From the NCBI RefSeq assembly GCF_018889995.1, contig NZ_CP076547.1, forward strand, positions 2,232,001 to 2,296,000: 64,000 bases of DNA, in the 5' to 3' direction. Positions 26,496 to 35,687 of this stretch are shown piece after piece (positions within the stretch are counted from its first letter, which is position 1; each line of letters begins with the position of its first letter). Made by a program: the position numbers and the translations under genes. The DNA is from Subtercola sp. PAMC28395. Its GTDB lineage: Bacteria; Actinomycetota; Actinomycetes; Actinomycetales; Microbacteriaceae. The notes under the pieces were generated by a model. It had not been told where the DNA came from, ran no database searches, and saw nothing but the letters and a program-made list of their open reading frames with translations.

Positions 26496-28325
26496 TCAGT
26501 GAACGAGTGACTCGCCTGACGTCGACGGGGCGCTCGAATAGATGCTCTCGATCGTCGGTGCGAAATCCTTGACGATGACCGCGCGTTTGATCGTGAGCTT
26601 GGGGGTGAGGTGGCCACTCTCCTCGGTCAGCTCCTGCGAGAGCACCACGAATTTGCGAATCGACTCGGCGCGCGAGACGAGTTTGTTGGCAGCATCCACC
26701 GCCCTCTGGATCTCGGCGAGCACAGCTGGGTTCTGTGACGCTTCACTGAGGCTCAGCTCGGCCCTCTGGCCGTTGTTGGCCAGCCACACGGGCAGCATCT
26801 CGGGGTCGAGAGTGATCAGGGCAGAGATGAACGGTTTCTGGTCTCCGACGACGACGACCTGGCCGACCAGCAAGTTCGCCCGGATGGGGTCTTCGAGCAC
26901 GGCGGGGGCCACGTTCTTTCCCCCGGCGGTCACGATGATCTCCTTCTTGCGGCCGGTGATCGTCAGAAAACCGTCGTCGTCGAGCGAGCCGATGTCGCCA
27001 GTCCTGAACCACTCGCCGTCCATGGCTTCAGCGGTCGCCTTCTCGTTGTTCCAGTAGCCGGCGAAGACGTTGATGCCCGTGACCTGGACTTCGCCGTCGG
27101 CGGCGATACGGATGCCCACTCCGGGCAGAGGCGGACCGACGGTGTCGATCTTGAATTTGTCCACCAGGTTCACCGTTGCGGGAGCAGTCGTCTCAGTCAG
27201 TCCGTAACCCTCGAGAACCGTGATGCCGAGGCTGCGGTAGAAGTGCCCGAGGCGATGGCCGAGAGGCGCAGAGCCCGAGACGGCGAACTTCGTGCGGCCG
27301 CCGAGCGCGGCGCGCAGCTTCGAGAAGACCAGACGGTCGTAGAGAGCGAACTTCGCCTTCAGGCCGAACGGAACGTGACCAGCGTCGAGGGCCTCGGAGT
27401 GGGCAATGGCAACATCGGCCGCTGCGCGGAAGATCTTGCCGCGCCCTCCCGTCTCCGCCTTCTGTTCTGACGAGTTGTAGACCTTCTCGAAAACGCGCGG
27501 CACAGCCAGCAGGAAGGTCGGCTTGAACGAACCGAGGGCGGGCAGAAGCTGCTTGGTGTCGCCCTGGTGGCCGACCTTCACACCGCCGTGAACGCACATG
27601 ATCGCGATGAACCGTGCGAAGACGTGAGCCGTCGTGATGAAGAGCAGGGTGGAAGCGCCAGGGCTCACCACGTCGCTGAGCTTCACGGCGGCATTGCGGG
27701 AGAGCTCGACGAAGTTCGAGTGCGTGAGAATGCAGCCCTTCGGCCGGCCCATCGTGCCCGAGGTGTAGATCAGCGTGGCCATGTCGCTGCCGATGGCAAG
27801 CGATCGGCGGCGTTCGACCTCATCGTCGCTGACGTCTGTTCCGCCCGCGATCAGCTTGTCGAGGTCGCCGAGGTCGATCTGCCAGACGTTGGCGATGAGC
27901 GGGAGGTCTGGGTACGCCTCGTCGAACCGGGAGAAGTGGTCCGGCGTTTCGACGATGACAGCCGTCGCCTCAGAATCGCTGAGGCTCCACTGCACCTGGG
28001 CTGGAGCTGAGGTCTCATATACGGGCACCAGCACGGCTCCCGCGAACCAGACGGCGAAGTCGATCAACGTCCACTCGTAACGTGTGCGACACATCAGGCC
28101 GATCTTGTCGCCCGGTTCGATGCCGGCGGCGATGAATCCCTTGGCCAGGGCGCGAACCTGTGCAAGGAATTCGGCCGCCGTGATGTCTGACCAGCCGGAT
28201 GCACTGCTCGACGGAATGGCGAACAGTGGCTGGTCGGGGGTGAGCTCCACGCGCTTCAACAGCAGATCGGTGGCGTTCGCCAGAGGGTCGGCCTGCACGA
28301 CGGCAGGGGTGAAGATCTGGTCCAC
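26496..28325 (-). CDS. long-chain acyl-CoA synthetase (FadD15-like)
   Basis: 609 aa AMP-forming acyl-CoA synthetase. P-loop-like YTSGTMGRPKGCILTHSN (about 190-207), GYGLTETTAPATVN (adenylate-binding A5 motif), WFRTGDIG and GRKKEIIVTAGGKNVAP are all present. It activates fatty acids for lipid synthesis or degradation, probably at the membrane face. AAGGAG lies six bases before GTG 28325 (VDQIFTPAVV), so the 41-residue extension in the same frame is not used. It is divergent from the ROK kinase and acyltransferase genes, also lipid and sugar related. It ends 26 bp from the convergent def. Confidence 0.93.
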   Translation of the reverse strand: MDQIFTPAVVQADPLANATDLLLKRVELTPDQPLFAIPSSSASGWSDITAAEFLAQVRALAKGFIAAGIEPGDKIGLMCRTRYEWTLIDFAVWFAGAVLVPVYETSAPAQVQWSLSDSEATAVIVETPDHFSRFDEAYPDLPLIANVWQIDLGDLDKLIAGGTDVSDDEVERRRSLAIGSDMATLIYTSGTMGRPKGCILTHSNFVELSRNAAVKLSDVVSPGASTLLFITTAHVFARFIAIMCVHGGVKVGHQGDTKQLLPALGSFKPTFLLAVPRVFEKVYNSSEQKAETGGRGKIFRAAADVAIAHSEALDAGHVPFGLKAKFALYDRLVFSKLRAALGGRTKFAVSGSAPLGHRLGHFYRSLGITVLEGYGLTETTAPATVNLVDKFKIDTVGPPLPGVGIRIAADGEVQVTGINVFAGYWNNEKATAEAMDGEWFRTGDIGSLDDDGFLTITGRKKEIIVTAGGKNVAPAVLEDPIRANLLVGQVVVVGDQKPFISALITLDPEMLPVWLANNGQRAELSLSEASQNPAVLAEIQRAVDAANKLVSRAESIRKFVVLSQELTEESGHLTPKLTIKRAVIVKDFAPTIESIYSSAPSTSGESLVH

Positions 28326-28484
28326 GGCAACTCCTTCGGTTCCTTCTCGACAAGTGTACGTGGTCGATCTTCGACGATGCCGGGCAGGCGAGTCGGGGCG
28401 CGACAACGAACAGCGCAGCCCTTCAAGACGGACACTGCAGCCCTGCAATTAGACACGGCTTCGCCTCTGGGACAAGATAAGTGC

Positions 28485-29432
28485 GTGCATGCCATCGGAA
28501 TTGACATTGGCGGAACCAAGATCGCGGGCGCCCTCGTCGACGAGCTAGGGACCATTCTGCGATCGGATCGCCAGCCGACAATGGCCAGCAACCCTCAACT
28601 GATCGAGGACGCGGTCGTGTCGATGGTCAAGCGCCTCTCTGAGGGCGTCGATGTTCGGGCAGTCGGAGTGGCCGCCGCGGGCTTCATCGATGCCTCCCAG
28701 TCGATCGTCTATTACGCGCCCAACATCTCCTGGCGCAACGAGCCATTCCGTGAGAAGCTCCAGCAGCGCCTCGGCATGCACATCATCATTGAGAACGATG
28801 CCAACGCGGCCGGATGGGCCGAGTTCCGTTTCGGCGCCGGCAGGCTCGTGAGCGACATGGTGATCCTCACGATCGGCACCGGTGTCGGTGGCGCGATCGT
28901 GTCGGGTGACAAGCTCTTCCGCGGCGGTTTCGGAGCGGCTGCAGAGCTCGGCCACCTGCGGGTGGTACCTGACGGGTTGCCGTGCGGGTGCGGCGCTCGA
29001 GGGTGCATCGAGCAATACGGTTCCGGGCGTGCTCTTCTTCGTACCGCCAACGAACTCGCGGATGCCGGCGGCGTCGGAATCGGGCTCGCTGAGGTGCGCT
29101 CCCGCGTCGGTACCCTCACCGGGCTCGACGTCAGTGATCTGATCCAGGCCGGCGACCCCGGAGCGCTTCTCGCCCTGCGCACGCTCGGCCACTGGCTCGG
29201 GCAGGCTTCCGCCAGTCTCGGGGCGGTGCTCGATCCGCAGCTCTTCGTCATCGGTGGGGGAGTGGCCCAGGCCGGCGACCTGCTCCTGGACCCGATCCGT
29301 TCGGCCTATCTCGACGTTCTGCCGGCCCGCGGATTCCACCCCGAACCCGAGTTCCGGATCGCGGAACTCGTGAACGATGCCGGGGTCGTCGGCGCTGCCG
29401 ACCTCGCGCGGCTGTATGCGGAGTCGATCTGA
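28485..29432 (+). CDS. ROK-family sugar kinase (probable glucokinase)
   Basis: 315 aa from GTG 28485. ATP site GIDIGGTK (4-11), ENDANAAGWAE, GTGVGGAIV and the zinc-binding ROK motif GHLRV...CGCGARGCIEQYGSG are present. No N-terminal helix-turn-helix exists, so it is a kinase and not a ROK repressor. The zinc motif and length fit actinobacterial polyphosphate/ATP glucokinases (Glk/PpgK group). The ribosome site is weak, and an in-frame extension to 28377 is open but looks non-coding. The stop shares one base with the next start (TGATG). Confidence 0.88.
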   Translation: MHAIGIDIGGTKIAGALVDELGTILRSDRQPTMASNPQLIEDAVVSMVKRLSEGVDVRAVGVAAAGFIDASQSIVYYAPNISWRNEPFREKLQQRLGMHIIIENDANAAGWAEFRFGAGRLVSDMVILTIGTGVGGAIVSGDKLFRGGFGAAAELGHLRVVPDGLPCGCGARGCIEQYGSGRALLRTANELADAGGVGIGLAEVRSRVGTLTGLDVSDLIQAGDPGALLALRTLGHWLGQASASLGAVLDPQLFVIGGGVAQAGDLLLDPIRSAYLDVLPARGFHPEPEFRIAELVNDAGVVGAADLARLYAESI

Positions 29433-30118
29433 TGTTCTACTGGTTCATGAAGTACCTCGTGGCCGGCCCGATCGTGAAGGCCGTCTTCCGGCCCTGGGTG
29501 CGAGGAGCCGAGAACATCCCCCAGACGGGCGGGGCGATCCTCGCGAGCAACCATCTCTCGTTCGCCGACTCCGTGTTTCTGCCACTGATGATGGAACGCC
29601 GCATCAGTTTTCTGGCCAAGAGCGATTACTTCACCGGCAAGGGACTGAAGGGCTGGCTCACGAAACTGTTCTTCACGGCCACCGGCCAGTTGCCCATCGA
29701 CAGGTCGGGCGGCAAGGCATCGGAGGCGTCACTCAACACGGGTCTGGAGGTGCTCGGCCGGGGCGACCTGCTGGGCATCTACCCCGAGGGAACGCGCAGC
29801 CCAGACGCAAAGATGTACCGTGGACGCACCGGCGTGGCACGCATGGTTCTCGAGGCAGGGGTTCCGATCATCCCTGTTGCCATGATCGACACCGAGAAGG
29901 TGATGAGCGTCGGGCAGCCGATCAGAATCCGCCGAATTGGCATCGTGTTCGGGGAACCACTAGATTTCTCTAGGTTCGAAGGCATGGAATCAGACCGATT
30001 CGTGCTTCGATCGATTACCGACGAGATCATGTACGAGCTCCACCGCATCAGCGGGCAGGAATACTCCGACGTGTACGCGACTTCGGTAAAGGAGAAACGC
30101 GCGAAAGCCGCGCGCTAG
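29432..30118 (+). CDS. 1-acyl-sn-glycerol-3-phosphate acyltransferase (PlsC family)
   Basis: 228 aa. The acyltransferase box is NHLSFAD (NHxSxxD, catalytic His and Asp, about 41-47); the phosphate-binding YPEGTRS and the IPVAMID segment follow. One hydrophobic N-terminal stretch suggests membrane association. It should acylate lysophosphatidic acid or a related glycerolipid. It is coupled by a 1-bp overlap to the upstream ROK kinase. The C-terminus is basic (VKEKRAKAAR). Confidence 0.9.
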   Translation: MFYWFMKYLVAGPIVKAVFRPWVRGAENIPQTGGAILASNHLSFADSVFLPLMMERRISFLAKSDYFTGKGLKGWLTKLFFTATGQLPIDRSGGKASEASLNTGLEVLGRGDLLGIYPEGTRSPDAKMYRGRTGVARMVLEAGVPIIPVAMIDTEKVMSVGQPIRIRRIGIVFGEPLDFSRFEGMESDRFVLRSITDEIMYELHRISGQEYSDVYATSVKEKRAKAAR

Positions 30119-30169
30119 CGCTACGGCTGAACTGCCGCGGGGCTGAACAAACAGAAAATACGTGTTGCC

Positions 30170-31546
30170 GTGATAGATCTGTCCGAACGTGTCATCGAAG
30201 CTCTGCCTTCCGTGATTGATGGTCTGGACTATTGGCGCACACTCGAGGCCAAGCAGCAGCCCCAGTGGCCTGACCGGGCAGCGGTCGAAGCAGCGTCTGC
30301 CCAGATCTCCAAGCTCCCGCCGCTCGTCTTCGCCGGTGAGGTCGACACTCTTCGCGATCGCCTCGCAGATGCGGCAGCCGGTCGTGCGTTCCTTCTCCAG
30401 GGCGGCGACTGCGCCGAGACCTTCGCCGGAGCCACGGCAGACCAGATTCGAAACCGCATCAAGACGGTTCTGCAGATGGCTGTCGTTCTGACCTATGGCG
30501 CTTCGATGCCCGTCATCAAGATGGGCCGCATGGCGGGGCAGTTCGCCAAACCGCGCTCGAGCGACACCGAGACGCGCAACGGCGTGACGCTGCCGGCGTA
30601 CCGCGGCGATATCGTGAACGGCTACGACTTCACTCCCGAGTCGCGAACCGCAGACCCGGCGAGACTCGTCGCGGGCTACCACACCTCGGTGTCGACCCTC
30701 AATCTCATTCGTGCCTTCACGCAGGGCGGCTTCGCCGATCTGCGCGAGGTGCACCACTGGAACAAGGGCTTCACCTCGAACCCGGCCAACGCGCGCTACG
30801 AAGACCTGGCGCGCGAGATCGACCGCGCCATCCGCTTCATGATCGCGTGCGGCGCGGACTTCGAAGCGCTCAAACGCACCGAGTTCTACACGGCGCACGA
30901 GGCGTTGCTGTTCGACTACGAACGCCCGATGACGCGTATCGACTCGCGCACGGGTACGCCGTACAACACCTCGAGCCACTTCCAGTGGATCGGTGAGCGC
31001 ACTCGCAACCTCGACGGCGCCCACGTGGACTTCCTGTCTCGCGTGCGCAACCCGATCGGAGTGAAGATCGGCCCGTCGACGTCTCCCGACGACATGCTGC
31101 AACTGATCGACAAGCTCGACCCGAACCGGGAGCCCGGGCGCCTGACGTTCATCACGCGCATGGGGGCAGGGAAGATCAGGGATGCCCTGCCACCGCTGCT
31201 CGAAGCGATCAAGGCCAGCGACGCCACACCCCTGTGGGTGACCGACCCGATGCACGGCAACGGGCTGACCACGCCAAACGGGTACAAGACGCGTCGCTTC
31301 GACGACGTCGTCGACGAAGTCAAGGGCTTCTTCGAGTCTCACCGTGCCGTCGGAACGCACCCGGGTGGAATCCACGTGGAGCTCACCGGTGACGATGTCA
31401 CCGAGTGCCTCGGCGGCTCGGAGCACATCGACGAGCACACTCTCGAGACCCGGTACGAGTCACTCTGCGACCCGCGCCTGAACCACATGCAGTCGCTCGA
31501 ACTTGCCTTCCTGGTGGCCGAAGAGCTTCGTAACGCCAAGCAATAG
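30170..31546 (+). CDS. aroG: class II 3-deoxy-7-phosphoheptulonate synthase (DAHP synthase)
   Basis: 458 aa class II (plant-type) DAHP synthase, the first step of the shikimate pathway. Signatures: DYWRTLEAKQQPQWPD near the N-terminus, FLLQGGDCAETF with the metal cysteine (about 84), KMGRMAGQFAKPRS, YRGDIVNGYD, KIGPSTSPDDML and GIHVELTGDDVTECLGG. Start GTG 30170 has no clear Shine-Dalgarno sequence. In mycobacteria this gene also neighbours a Ser/Thr kinase, as here. The last 64 bases, with the stop codon, are duplicated 184 bp downstream (31667-31730). Confidence 0.95.
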   Translation: MIDLSERVIEALPSVIDGLDYWRTLEAKQQPQWPDRAAVEAASAQISKLPPLVFAGEVDTLRDRLADAAAGRAFLLQGGDCAETFAGATADQIRNRIKTVLQMAVVLTYGASMPVIKMGRMAGQFAKPRSSDTETRNGVTLPAYRGDIVNGYDFTPESRTADPARLVAGYHTSVSTLNLIRAFTQGGFADLREVHHWNKGFTSNPANARYEDLAREIDRAIRFMIACGADFEALKRTEFYTAHEALLFDYERPMTRIDSRTGTPYNTSSHFQWIGERTRNLDGAHVDFLSRVRNPIGVKIGPSTSPDDMLQLIDKLDPNREPGRLTFITRMGAGKIRDALPPLLEAIKASDATPLWVTDPMHGNGLTTPNGYKTRRFDDVVDEVKGFFESHRAVGTHPGGIHVELTGDDVTECLGGSEHIDEHTLETRYESLCDPRLNHMQSLELAFLVAEELRNAKQ

Positions 31547-31881
31547 AGCTTTCTCCAAGTGCTGCGTTCGCGCCGCGCTGGGGGCGTGCGCCTGTTCAAG
31601 GCGCCCGCTGCGCTCGACGCGCCGCGTTTGGGGCGTGCGCCTGTCTAAGGCGCCCGCTGCGCTCGCCCACATGCAGTCGCTCGAACTGGCGTTCCTGGTG
31701 GCCGAAGAGCTTCGTAACGCCAAGCAATAGGCGAGCGCGGCGGGCTCCCTGAACGGGAGCTCGCTTTCAGCGCGGCGCGTCGAGCGCGGCGGGCTCCCTG
31801 AACGGGAGCTCGCTTTCAGCGCGGCGCGGCGCGGCGAGTCGAAACCTGCTGCGTGCCAGCGGCTCAGCCGTCAGAAGCGGC
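31547..31881. repeat. duplicated aroG tail and paired direct repeats, no gene
   Basis: A 335-bp spacer built from copies. A 36-bp unit (GGGGCGTGCGCC...) occurs at 31581-31616 and 31630-31665. A second copy of the aroG 3' end lies at 31667-31730, with two mismatches to 31483-31546. A 48-bp unit occurs at 31732-31779 and 31781-31828. The frame of the duplicated tail has no start of its own, so it is a remnant and not a gene. Confidence 0.92.
31732..31828. terminator. tandem hairpins between convergent aroG and kinase genes
   Basis: Each 48-bp copy contains GCTCCC-TGAAC-GGGAGC, a short stem-loop, and the flanking GAGCG/CGCTT adds to it. Two identical hairpins in tandem lie between convergent genes and could terminate both. 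There is no U-run. Confidence 0.45.
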
Positions 31882-33996
31882 TCAGAAGCCGCTGAAGCTG
31901 ACGGTGATCTTCGAGCCCTTGTCGAGTGACGCACCCGCCGCGGGGTCGGTGGCCCGCACGGTGAACGCATCGGGCGCCAGGTCTGCAAGACCGTTGTAGG
32001 CGAGGGAGAAGCCCAGCTTCTGCAGCGCCGCCTTCGCGTCGCTCCAGGACTTGCTTGTCACGTCGGGTACCGTGACGGGCTCCGGACCACGCGAGGTGTT
32101 AAGGGTGACCGTGGCGCCCAGGTGCACAGGGTCTGCCGGGAGGTTGACCGAGATCACATCGCCCTTCGCGACGGTGTCGCTGTAGTCATCGGAGCCGGCT
32201 GCGCTGACCAGACCGACGGCGACGAGCGCAGCGTTTGCGTCACCCGCCGACTTGCCGACCACGTCGGGAATGCCGCCCAACGACACGAGGAGGGTGATGG
32301 GTTGCTGTTCGCCGTACGTCGCACCGAGCGGCTGGCCGTCGGCCCCCGAGGCCTGGATGACCGTTCCGGCAGCGACAGACGAAGAAAACTGTGTCTGCTG
32401 CGGGTCGGCGACGGTGAACCCGGCCGCCGTGGCCGCCTGCTTTGCCGCATCTGCGTTCTGGCCGACCAGTGGGGGTACCGGCAGCTGGGCCGGCCCGATC
32501 GATGTGACCAGCGTGACCTGGGTGCCGTTCAGTACTGACGTGCCAGCCGGCGGATCTGTACCGATCACTGCGCCGGTGGGTACGGTCGGGTTGGTGGCTG
32601 TACCCGGTGTGACCGTCAGGCCGAGCGCGACGAGCGCGGCCTTTGCATCGTCGGGCGACCTGTCGCTGACAGTCGGGATCGTGAGCTGGCCGCCGGGGCC
32701 CGCGCTGAAGAACCAGCCCGTGCCGCCCGCGCCGGCCACGAGCACGATGACGAGAGCGAAGATCCACCAGCCCCTGCGGCGGCGCCTCGTGTTCTTCTGG
32801 GTCAGCTTCTCGACGGGGTTCGCTGGAATCTTTGCGCCGGCAGGCGTTGTAGCTCCGGCCGGCGCCGCAGTCGGAGCCGGCGCTGCCGTTCCGGCCAGGG
32901 AACCGGCTGCAACCGCCGAGACTGCGGCTTGCGAACCGAATGCCACGGTTGCGGCCGTCGCAGCGGTGACGCCGGCAGCCGTCGGATAGGCGGTTGAGGG
33001 ATACGAAGCGGAGGGATATGAACCGGGGGGATAACCGCCAGACGGCCGACTCTGGCGACCCAGTACCTGTGTCTCCGCCTCCGATACGGCGCTCGTCAAC
33101 ATCGGAGGCATGACCGAGGTGCGCAGCAGCGCTGCCGTCGCCCTGATGGATGCGCTCGTGTTCTCTTCAGCGTCGCGCAGTGCGTCGAGCATCTCCCGCG
33201 CGTCGTGCGGTCTGGCTTCTGGATCGCGCGAAGTCGCCCAGACGACGATCTCGTCGACTTCGAGTGGCACCGAGGGGTTCTTCACGCTCGGGGCTGGAAC
33301 CGTCTCGTTCGCGTGCTGGAAAGCGATCTGCATCGGCTGCTCACCGAGATAGGGCTGTTCGCCCACGAGCATCTCATACATCATGATTCCGGAGGCGTAG
33401 ATGTCGCTGCGTGCATCAGCCACGCCCCTGGTGAGCAGTTCGGGGGAGAGGTAGGCGATTGTGCCGAGCAGCGCCTGGCCGGTAGCAGTGTTGGCGCTTG
33501 CGGCCCGTGCCAGGCCGAAGTCGCCGATCTTGATGCGGCCGTCATCGGCAAGCAGAACGTTCTCGGGCTTCACATCGCGGTGAACGATTCCGGCCTTGTG
33601 AGCAGCAGCAAGACCGCCGAGCACGGCCTCCATGATGTCGAGCGTCTGCTCGGTGGTGAGGCGACCGTAGTCTTTGAGAAGGTCCCGCAGGGTCATGCCG
33701 GGTAGATATTCCATGACCATGTAGGCCATGTCGCTGTCTGAGCCCTGGTCGAAGACGCTCACCACGTTCGGGTGGGCGAGCCGGGCCGCAGAGCGAGCTT
33801 CCTGGACAAATCGCTCGCGGAAGGCCTCGTCGTCTGCGAGGTGCCCGTGCATGATCTTGATGGCAACCCGGCGATCGAGCCTCAGGTCGTTCGCAACGTA
33901 GACCGTGGCCATTCCGCCCCGGGCAATGCGCGACCTCACCTCGTAACGGCCGTCGATGAGACGGCCTGTCATGGGATCGGTGGGCGCGCTGGTCAC
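31882..33996 (-). CDS. PASTA-domain Ser/Thr protein kinase
   Basis: 704 aa Hanks-type kinase. The kinase domain is at about 12-275 with K47 (VAIK), HRD at 139-141 (HRDVKPENVLL) and DFG at 159-161. An Ala/Pro-rich juxtamembrane region follows, then one transmembrane helix (about 406-430) and four extracellular PASTA repeats (about 433-704), which in PknB-type kinases sense muropeptides or lipid II. Position beside DAHP synthase and the Rv2175c-like gene corresponds to mycobacterial PknL, which lacks PASTA domains. GTG 33996 has no ribosome site, so the mRNA may be leaderless. GarA (19400) and the Rv2175c-like protein are plausible substrates. Confidence 0.93.
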   Translation of the reverse strand: MTSAPTDPMTGRLIDGRYEVRSRIARGGMATVYVANDLRLDRRVAIKIMHGHLADDEAFRERFVQEARSAARLAHPNVVSVFDQGSDSDMAYMVMEYLPGMTLRDLLKDYGRLTTEQTLDIMEAVLGGLAAAHKAGIVHRDVKPENVLLADDGRIKIGDFGLARAASANTATGQALLGTIAYLSPELLTRGVADARSDIYASGIMMYEMLVGEQPYLGEQPMQIAFQHANETVPAPSVKNPSVPLEVDEIVVWATSRDPEARPHDAREMLDALRDAEENTSASIRATAALLRTSVMPPMLTSAVSEAETQVLGRQSRPSGGYPPGSYPSASYPSTAYPTAAGVTAATAATVAFGSQAAVSAVAAGSLAGTAAPAPTAAPAGATTPAGAKIPANPVEKLTQKNTRRRRRGWWIFALVIVLVAGAGGTGWFFSAGPGGQLTIPTVSDRSPDDAKAALVALGLTVTPGTATNPTVPTGAVIGTDPPAGTSVLNGTQVTLVTSIGPAQLPVPPLVGQNADAAKQAATAAGFTVADPQQTQFSSSVAAGTVIQASGADGQPLGATYGEQQPITLLVSLGGIPDVVGKSAGDANAALVAVGLVSAAGSDDYSDTVAKGDVISVNLPADPVHLGATVTLNTSRGPEPVTVPDVTSKSWSDAKAALQKLGFSLAYNGLADLAPDAFTVRATDPAAGASLDKGSKITVSFSGF

Positions 33997-34151
33997 GCCA
34001 TGATTCTAAATTGCCGAGCGGCGCGAACCCTGCATAGACATTGCCAATAGCGATACCGCTGCCGAATCGAAACATCAAGGGTGCCAAACGACTTCAGGTC
34101 GAAACATCCGGGGGAGTGCGGCCCGCCGGTGAAACGTGGCACTCTTGTTGT

Positions 34152-34493
34152 GTGAGTGACATTTCTTCGCCCAGAACGTGGCTGACCATTCCCGACCTGG
34201 CTGAACGACTCGGATCGACGCCGGGCAAGGTTCGCAAGCTGATTGAAGAGGGCGCCCTCCTGGCGATCCGCCGTGACGGGGTTCTGTCTGTGCCAGATGT
34301 CTTTCTCGCGGGGAACCTTCCGCTGAGCGAATTGCGGGGCACGATCATCCTGCTCGGTGACAGCGGTTTCTCGAACGACGAGATGATGAAGTGGCTGCTC
34401 GAACCCGAGGATTCGCTCGATGCGGCACCGATTGACGCACTGCTCGCCGGGCGCAAGGCCGAAGTGCGTCGCGTCGCCCAGGCGCTGGCCTGA
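34152..34493 (+). CDS. Rv2175c-like DNA-binding protein
   Basis: 113 aa from GTG 34152. TWLTIPDLAERLGSTPGKVRKLIEEGALLAIRRDGVLSVP is a winged-helix or MerR-like helix-turn-helix, and FSNDEMMKWLLEPEDSL belongs to the conserved C-terminal part of the Rv2175c family. In mycobacteria Rv2175c is a PknL substrate that loses DNA binding when phosphorylated. The divergent kinase next door fits that pairing. No Shine-Dalgarno precedes the GTG, and the frame upstream (to 34041) looks non-coding. Confidence 0.87.
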   Translation: MSDISSPRTWLTIPDLAERLGSTPGKVRKLIEEGALLAIRRDGVLSVPDVFLAGNLPLSELRGTIILLGDSGFSNDEMMKWLLEPEDSLDAAPIDALLAGRKAEVRRVAQALA

Positions 34494-34503
34494 CCCACGC
34501 CCG

Positions 34504-35622
34504 TCAGGCGTCGCGCTGGGTGATTGCGCCGGCCAGCCTCGAGAGCTCGACCTTCGCCGGCTCGCTGAAATCTGCCGCCGCAAGCGCACGCAATGCGGTG
34601 TCGACGTAGGCGGTGATGCGTTCCTCGACCCGATCGGCTGCGCCACTGTCGGTGATCGTCGCCTGCAGGGTGCTGATCTGCTCGGCAGTGAGCTCGGGAT
34701 CCCCCAGCATCTCGTCGAAGATGCGCTTGCTGCCCGGAGAGAGGGTCTGTCGAGTGAGGGCGATGAGTACGGTGCGCTTGCCCTCCCGAAGATCATCTCC
34801 ACTCGGTTTGCCGGTACGGCTGCTGTCGCCGAAGACACCCAGGAGGTCGTCTCTCAGCTGGAAAGCGATACCCAGCGGCAGGCCGAAGGCTCGCAGGCTG
34901 TCGAGCTGGGCTTCGGATGCCCCGTGCAGGCGTGCACCGAGCACCAGGGGTGATTCGACGCTGTACTTAGCCGACTTGTACACGATCACCCGTTCGGCGC
35001 GGTCGAGGTGCTGGGACTCGGGTACAACCGGCCAGGCGTTCTCTTCGAAGATGTCGAGGTACTGGCCCACCGTGACGTCGAAGCGCATGCGATTGAACTC
35101 GACCCTCGTCTTCGTCGACGCACTCGAATCCAGGAGCCCCAGTGCGTCGCCGACGAGCTCGTCACTCCAGGCGAGCAGCAGGTCGCCCATGAGGATGGCG
35201 CTGGCGATACCGAATGCGGAGGCACTTCCGGAGAACGAACCGGAGGAATGAACGGATTCGAACCGCCTGTGTGCGGCAGGGCCACCTCGACGGGTGTCGG
35301 AGCTGTCGATGATGTCGTCATGAACCAGGGCTGCAGCGTGAAAGAACTCAAGCGCTGTGCAGAGCTCGACGAGTGCGGCGAATTCCTGTTCGGCCCGCGC
35401 GGATTGGCCGTTCGGGCCGGAAAAGACGTCGTCAGATACGGCTCGCCAACCCCAATAACAGAATTGGGCGCGGAATCGCTTGCCGCCGCTGAGAAGATTC
35501 CGCGAGAATTCGCCAAAAGGGGCCAAATCGGGTGCGATAGAGGCCAGAATAGGTTCACGATCTGTGATGAAGTTAGCGATGTGAGAGTCGACTAGCTTCG
35601 TCAGGTGCGTTCTTTCAGTCAC
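34504..35622 (-). CDS. polyprenyl diphosphate synthase (GGPP-synthase-like)
   Basis: 372 aa trans-isoprenyl diphosphate synthase. GGKRFRA binds IPP; the first Asp-rich motif is LVHDDIIDSSDTRRG, the second QLRDDLLGVFGD (DDxxG in place of DDxxD, as in many actinobacterial IdsA-type enzymes). It elongates allylic diphosphates to C15-C20 for carotenoids, menaquinone side chains or polyprenyl carriers. GTG 35622 is the start. It converges on the Rv2175c-like gene and is divergent from the DUF3040 gene, the same neighbourhood as idsA2 in mycobacteria. Confidence 0.92.
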   Translation of the reverse strand: MTERTHLTKLVDSHIANFITDREPILASIAPDLAPFGEFSRNLLSGGKRFRAQFCYWGWRAVSDDVFSGPNGQSARAEQEFAALVELCTALEFFHAAALVHDDIIDSSDTRRGGPAAHRRFESVHSSGSFSGSASAFGIASAILMGDLLLAWSDELVGDALGLLDSSASTKTRVEFNRMRFDVTVGQYLDIFEENAWPVVPESQHLDRAERVIVYKSAKYSVESPLVLGARLHGASEAQLDSLRAFGLPLGIAFQLRDDLLGVFGDSSRTGKPSGDDLREGKRTVLIALTRQTLSPGSKRIFDEMLGDPELTAEQISTLQATITDSGAADRVEERITAYVDTALRALAAADFSEPAKVELSRLAGAITQRDA

Positions 35623-35687
35623 GCGCCTAGCCTAGCTACAGTCGGCAGACTATGATCGTGGTCCATACCGAACCTGAGGTGAAGAAA

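Noticed and set aside
31503..31730. 75-aa frame over the duplicated aroG tail
   Set aside because: It only reads through copied DNA; its start lies out of frame inside aroG and it has no ribosome site.
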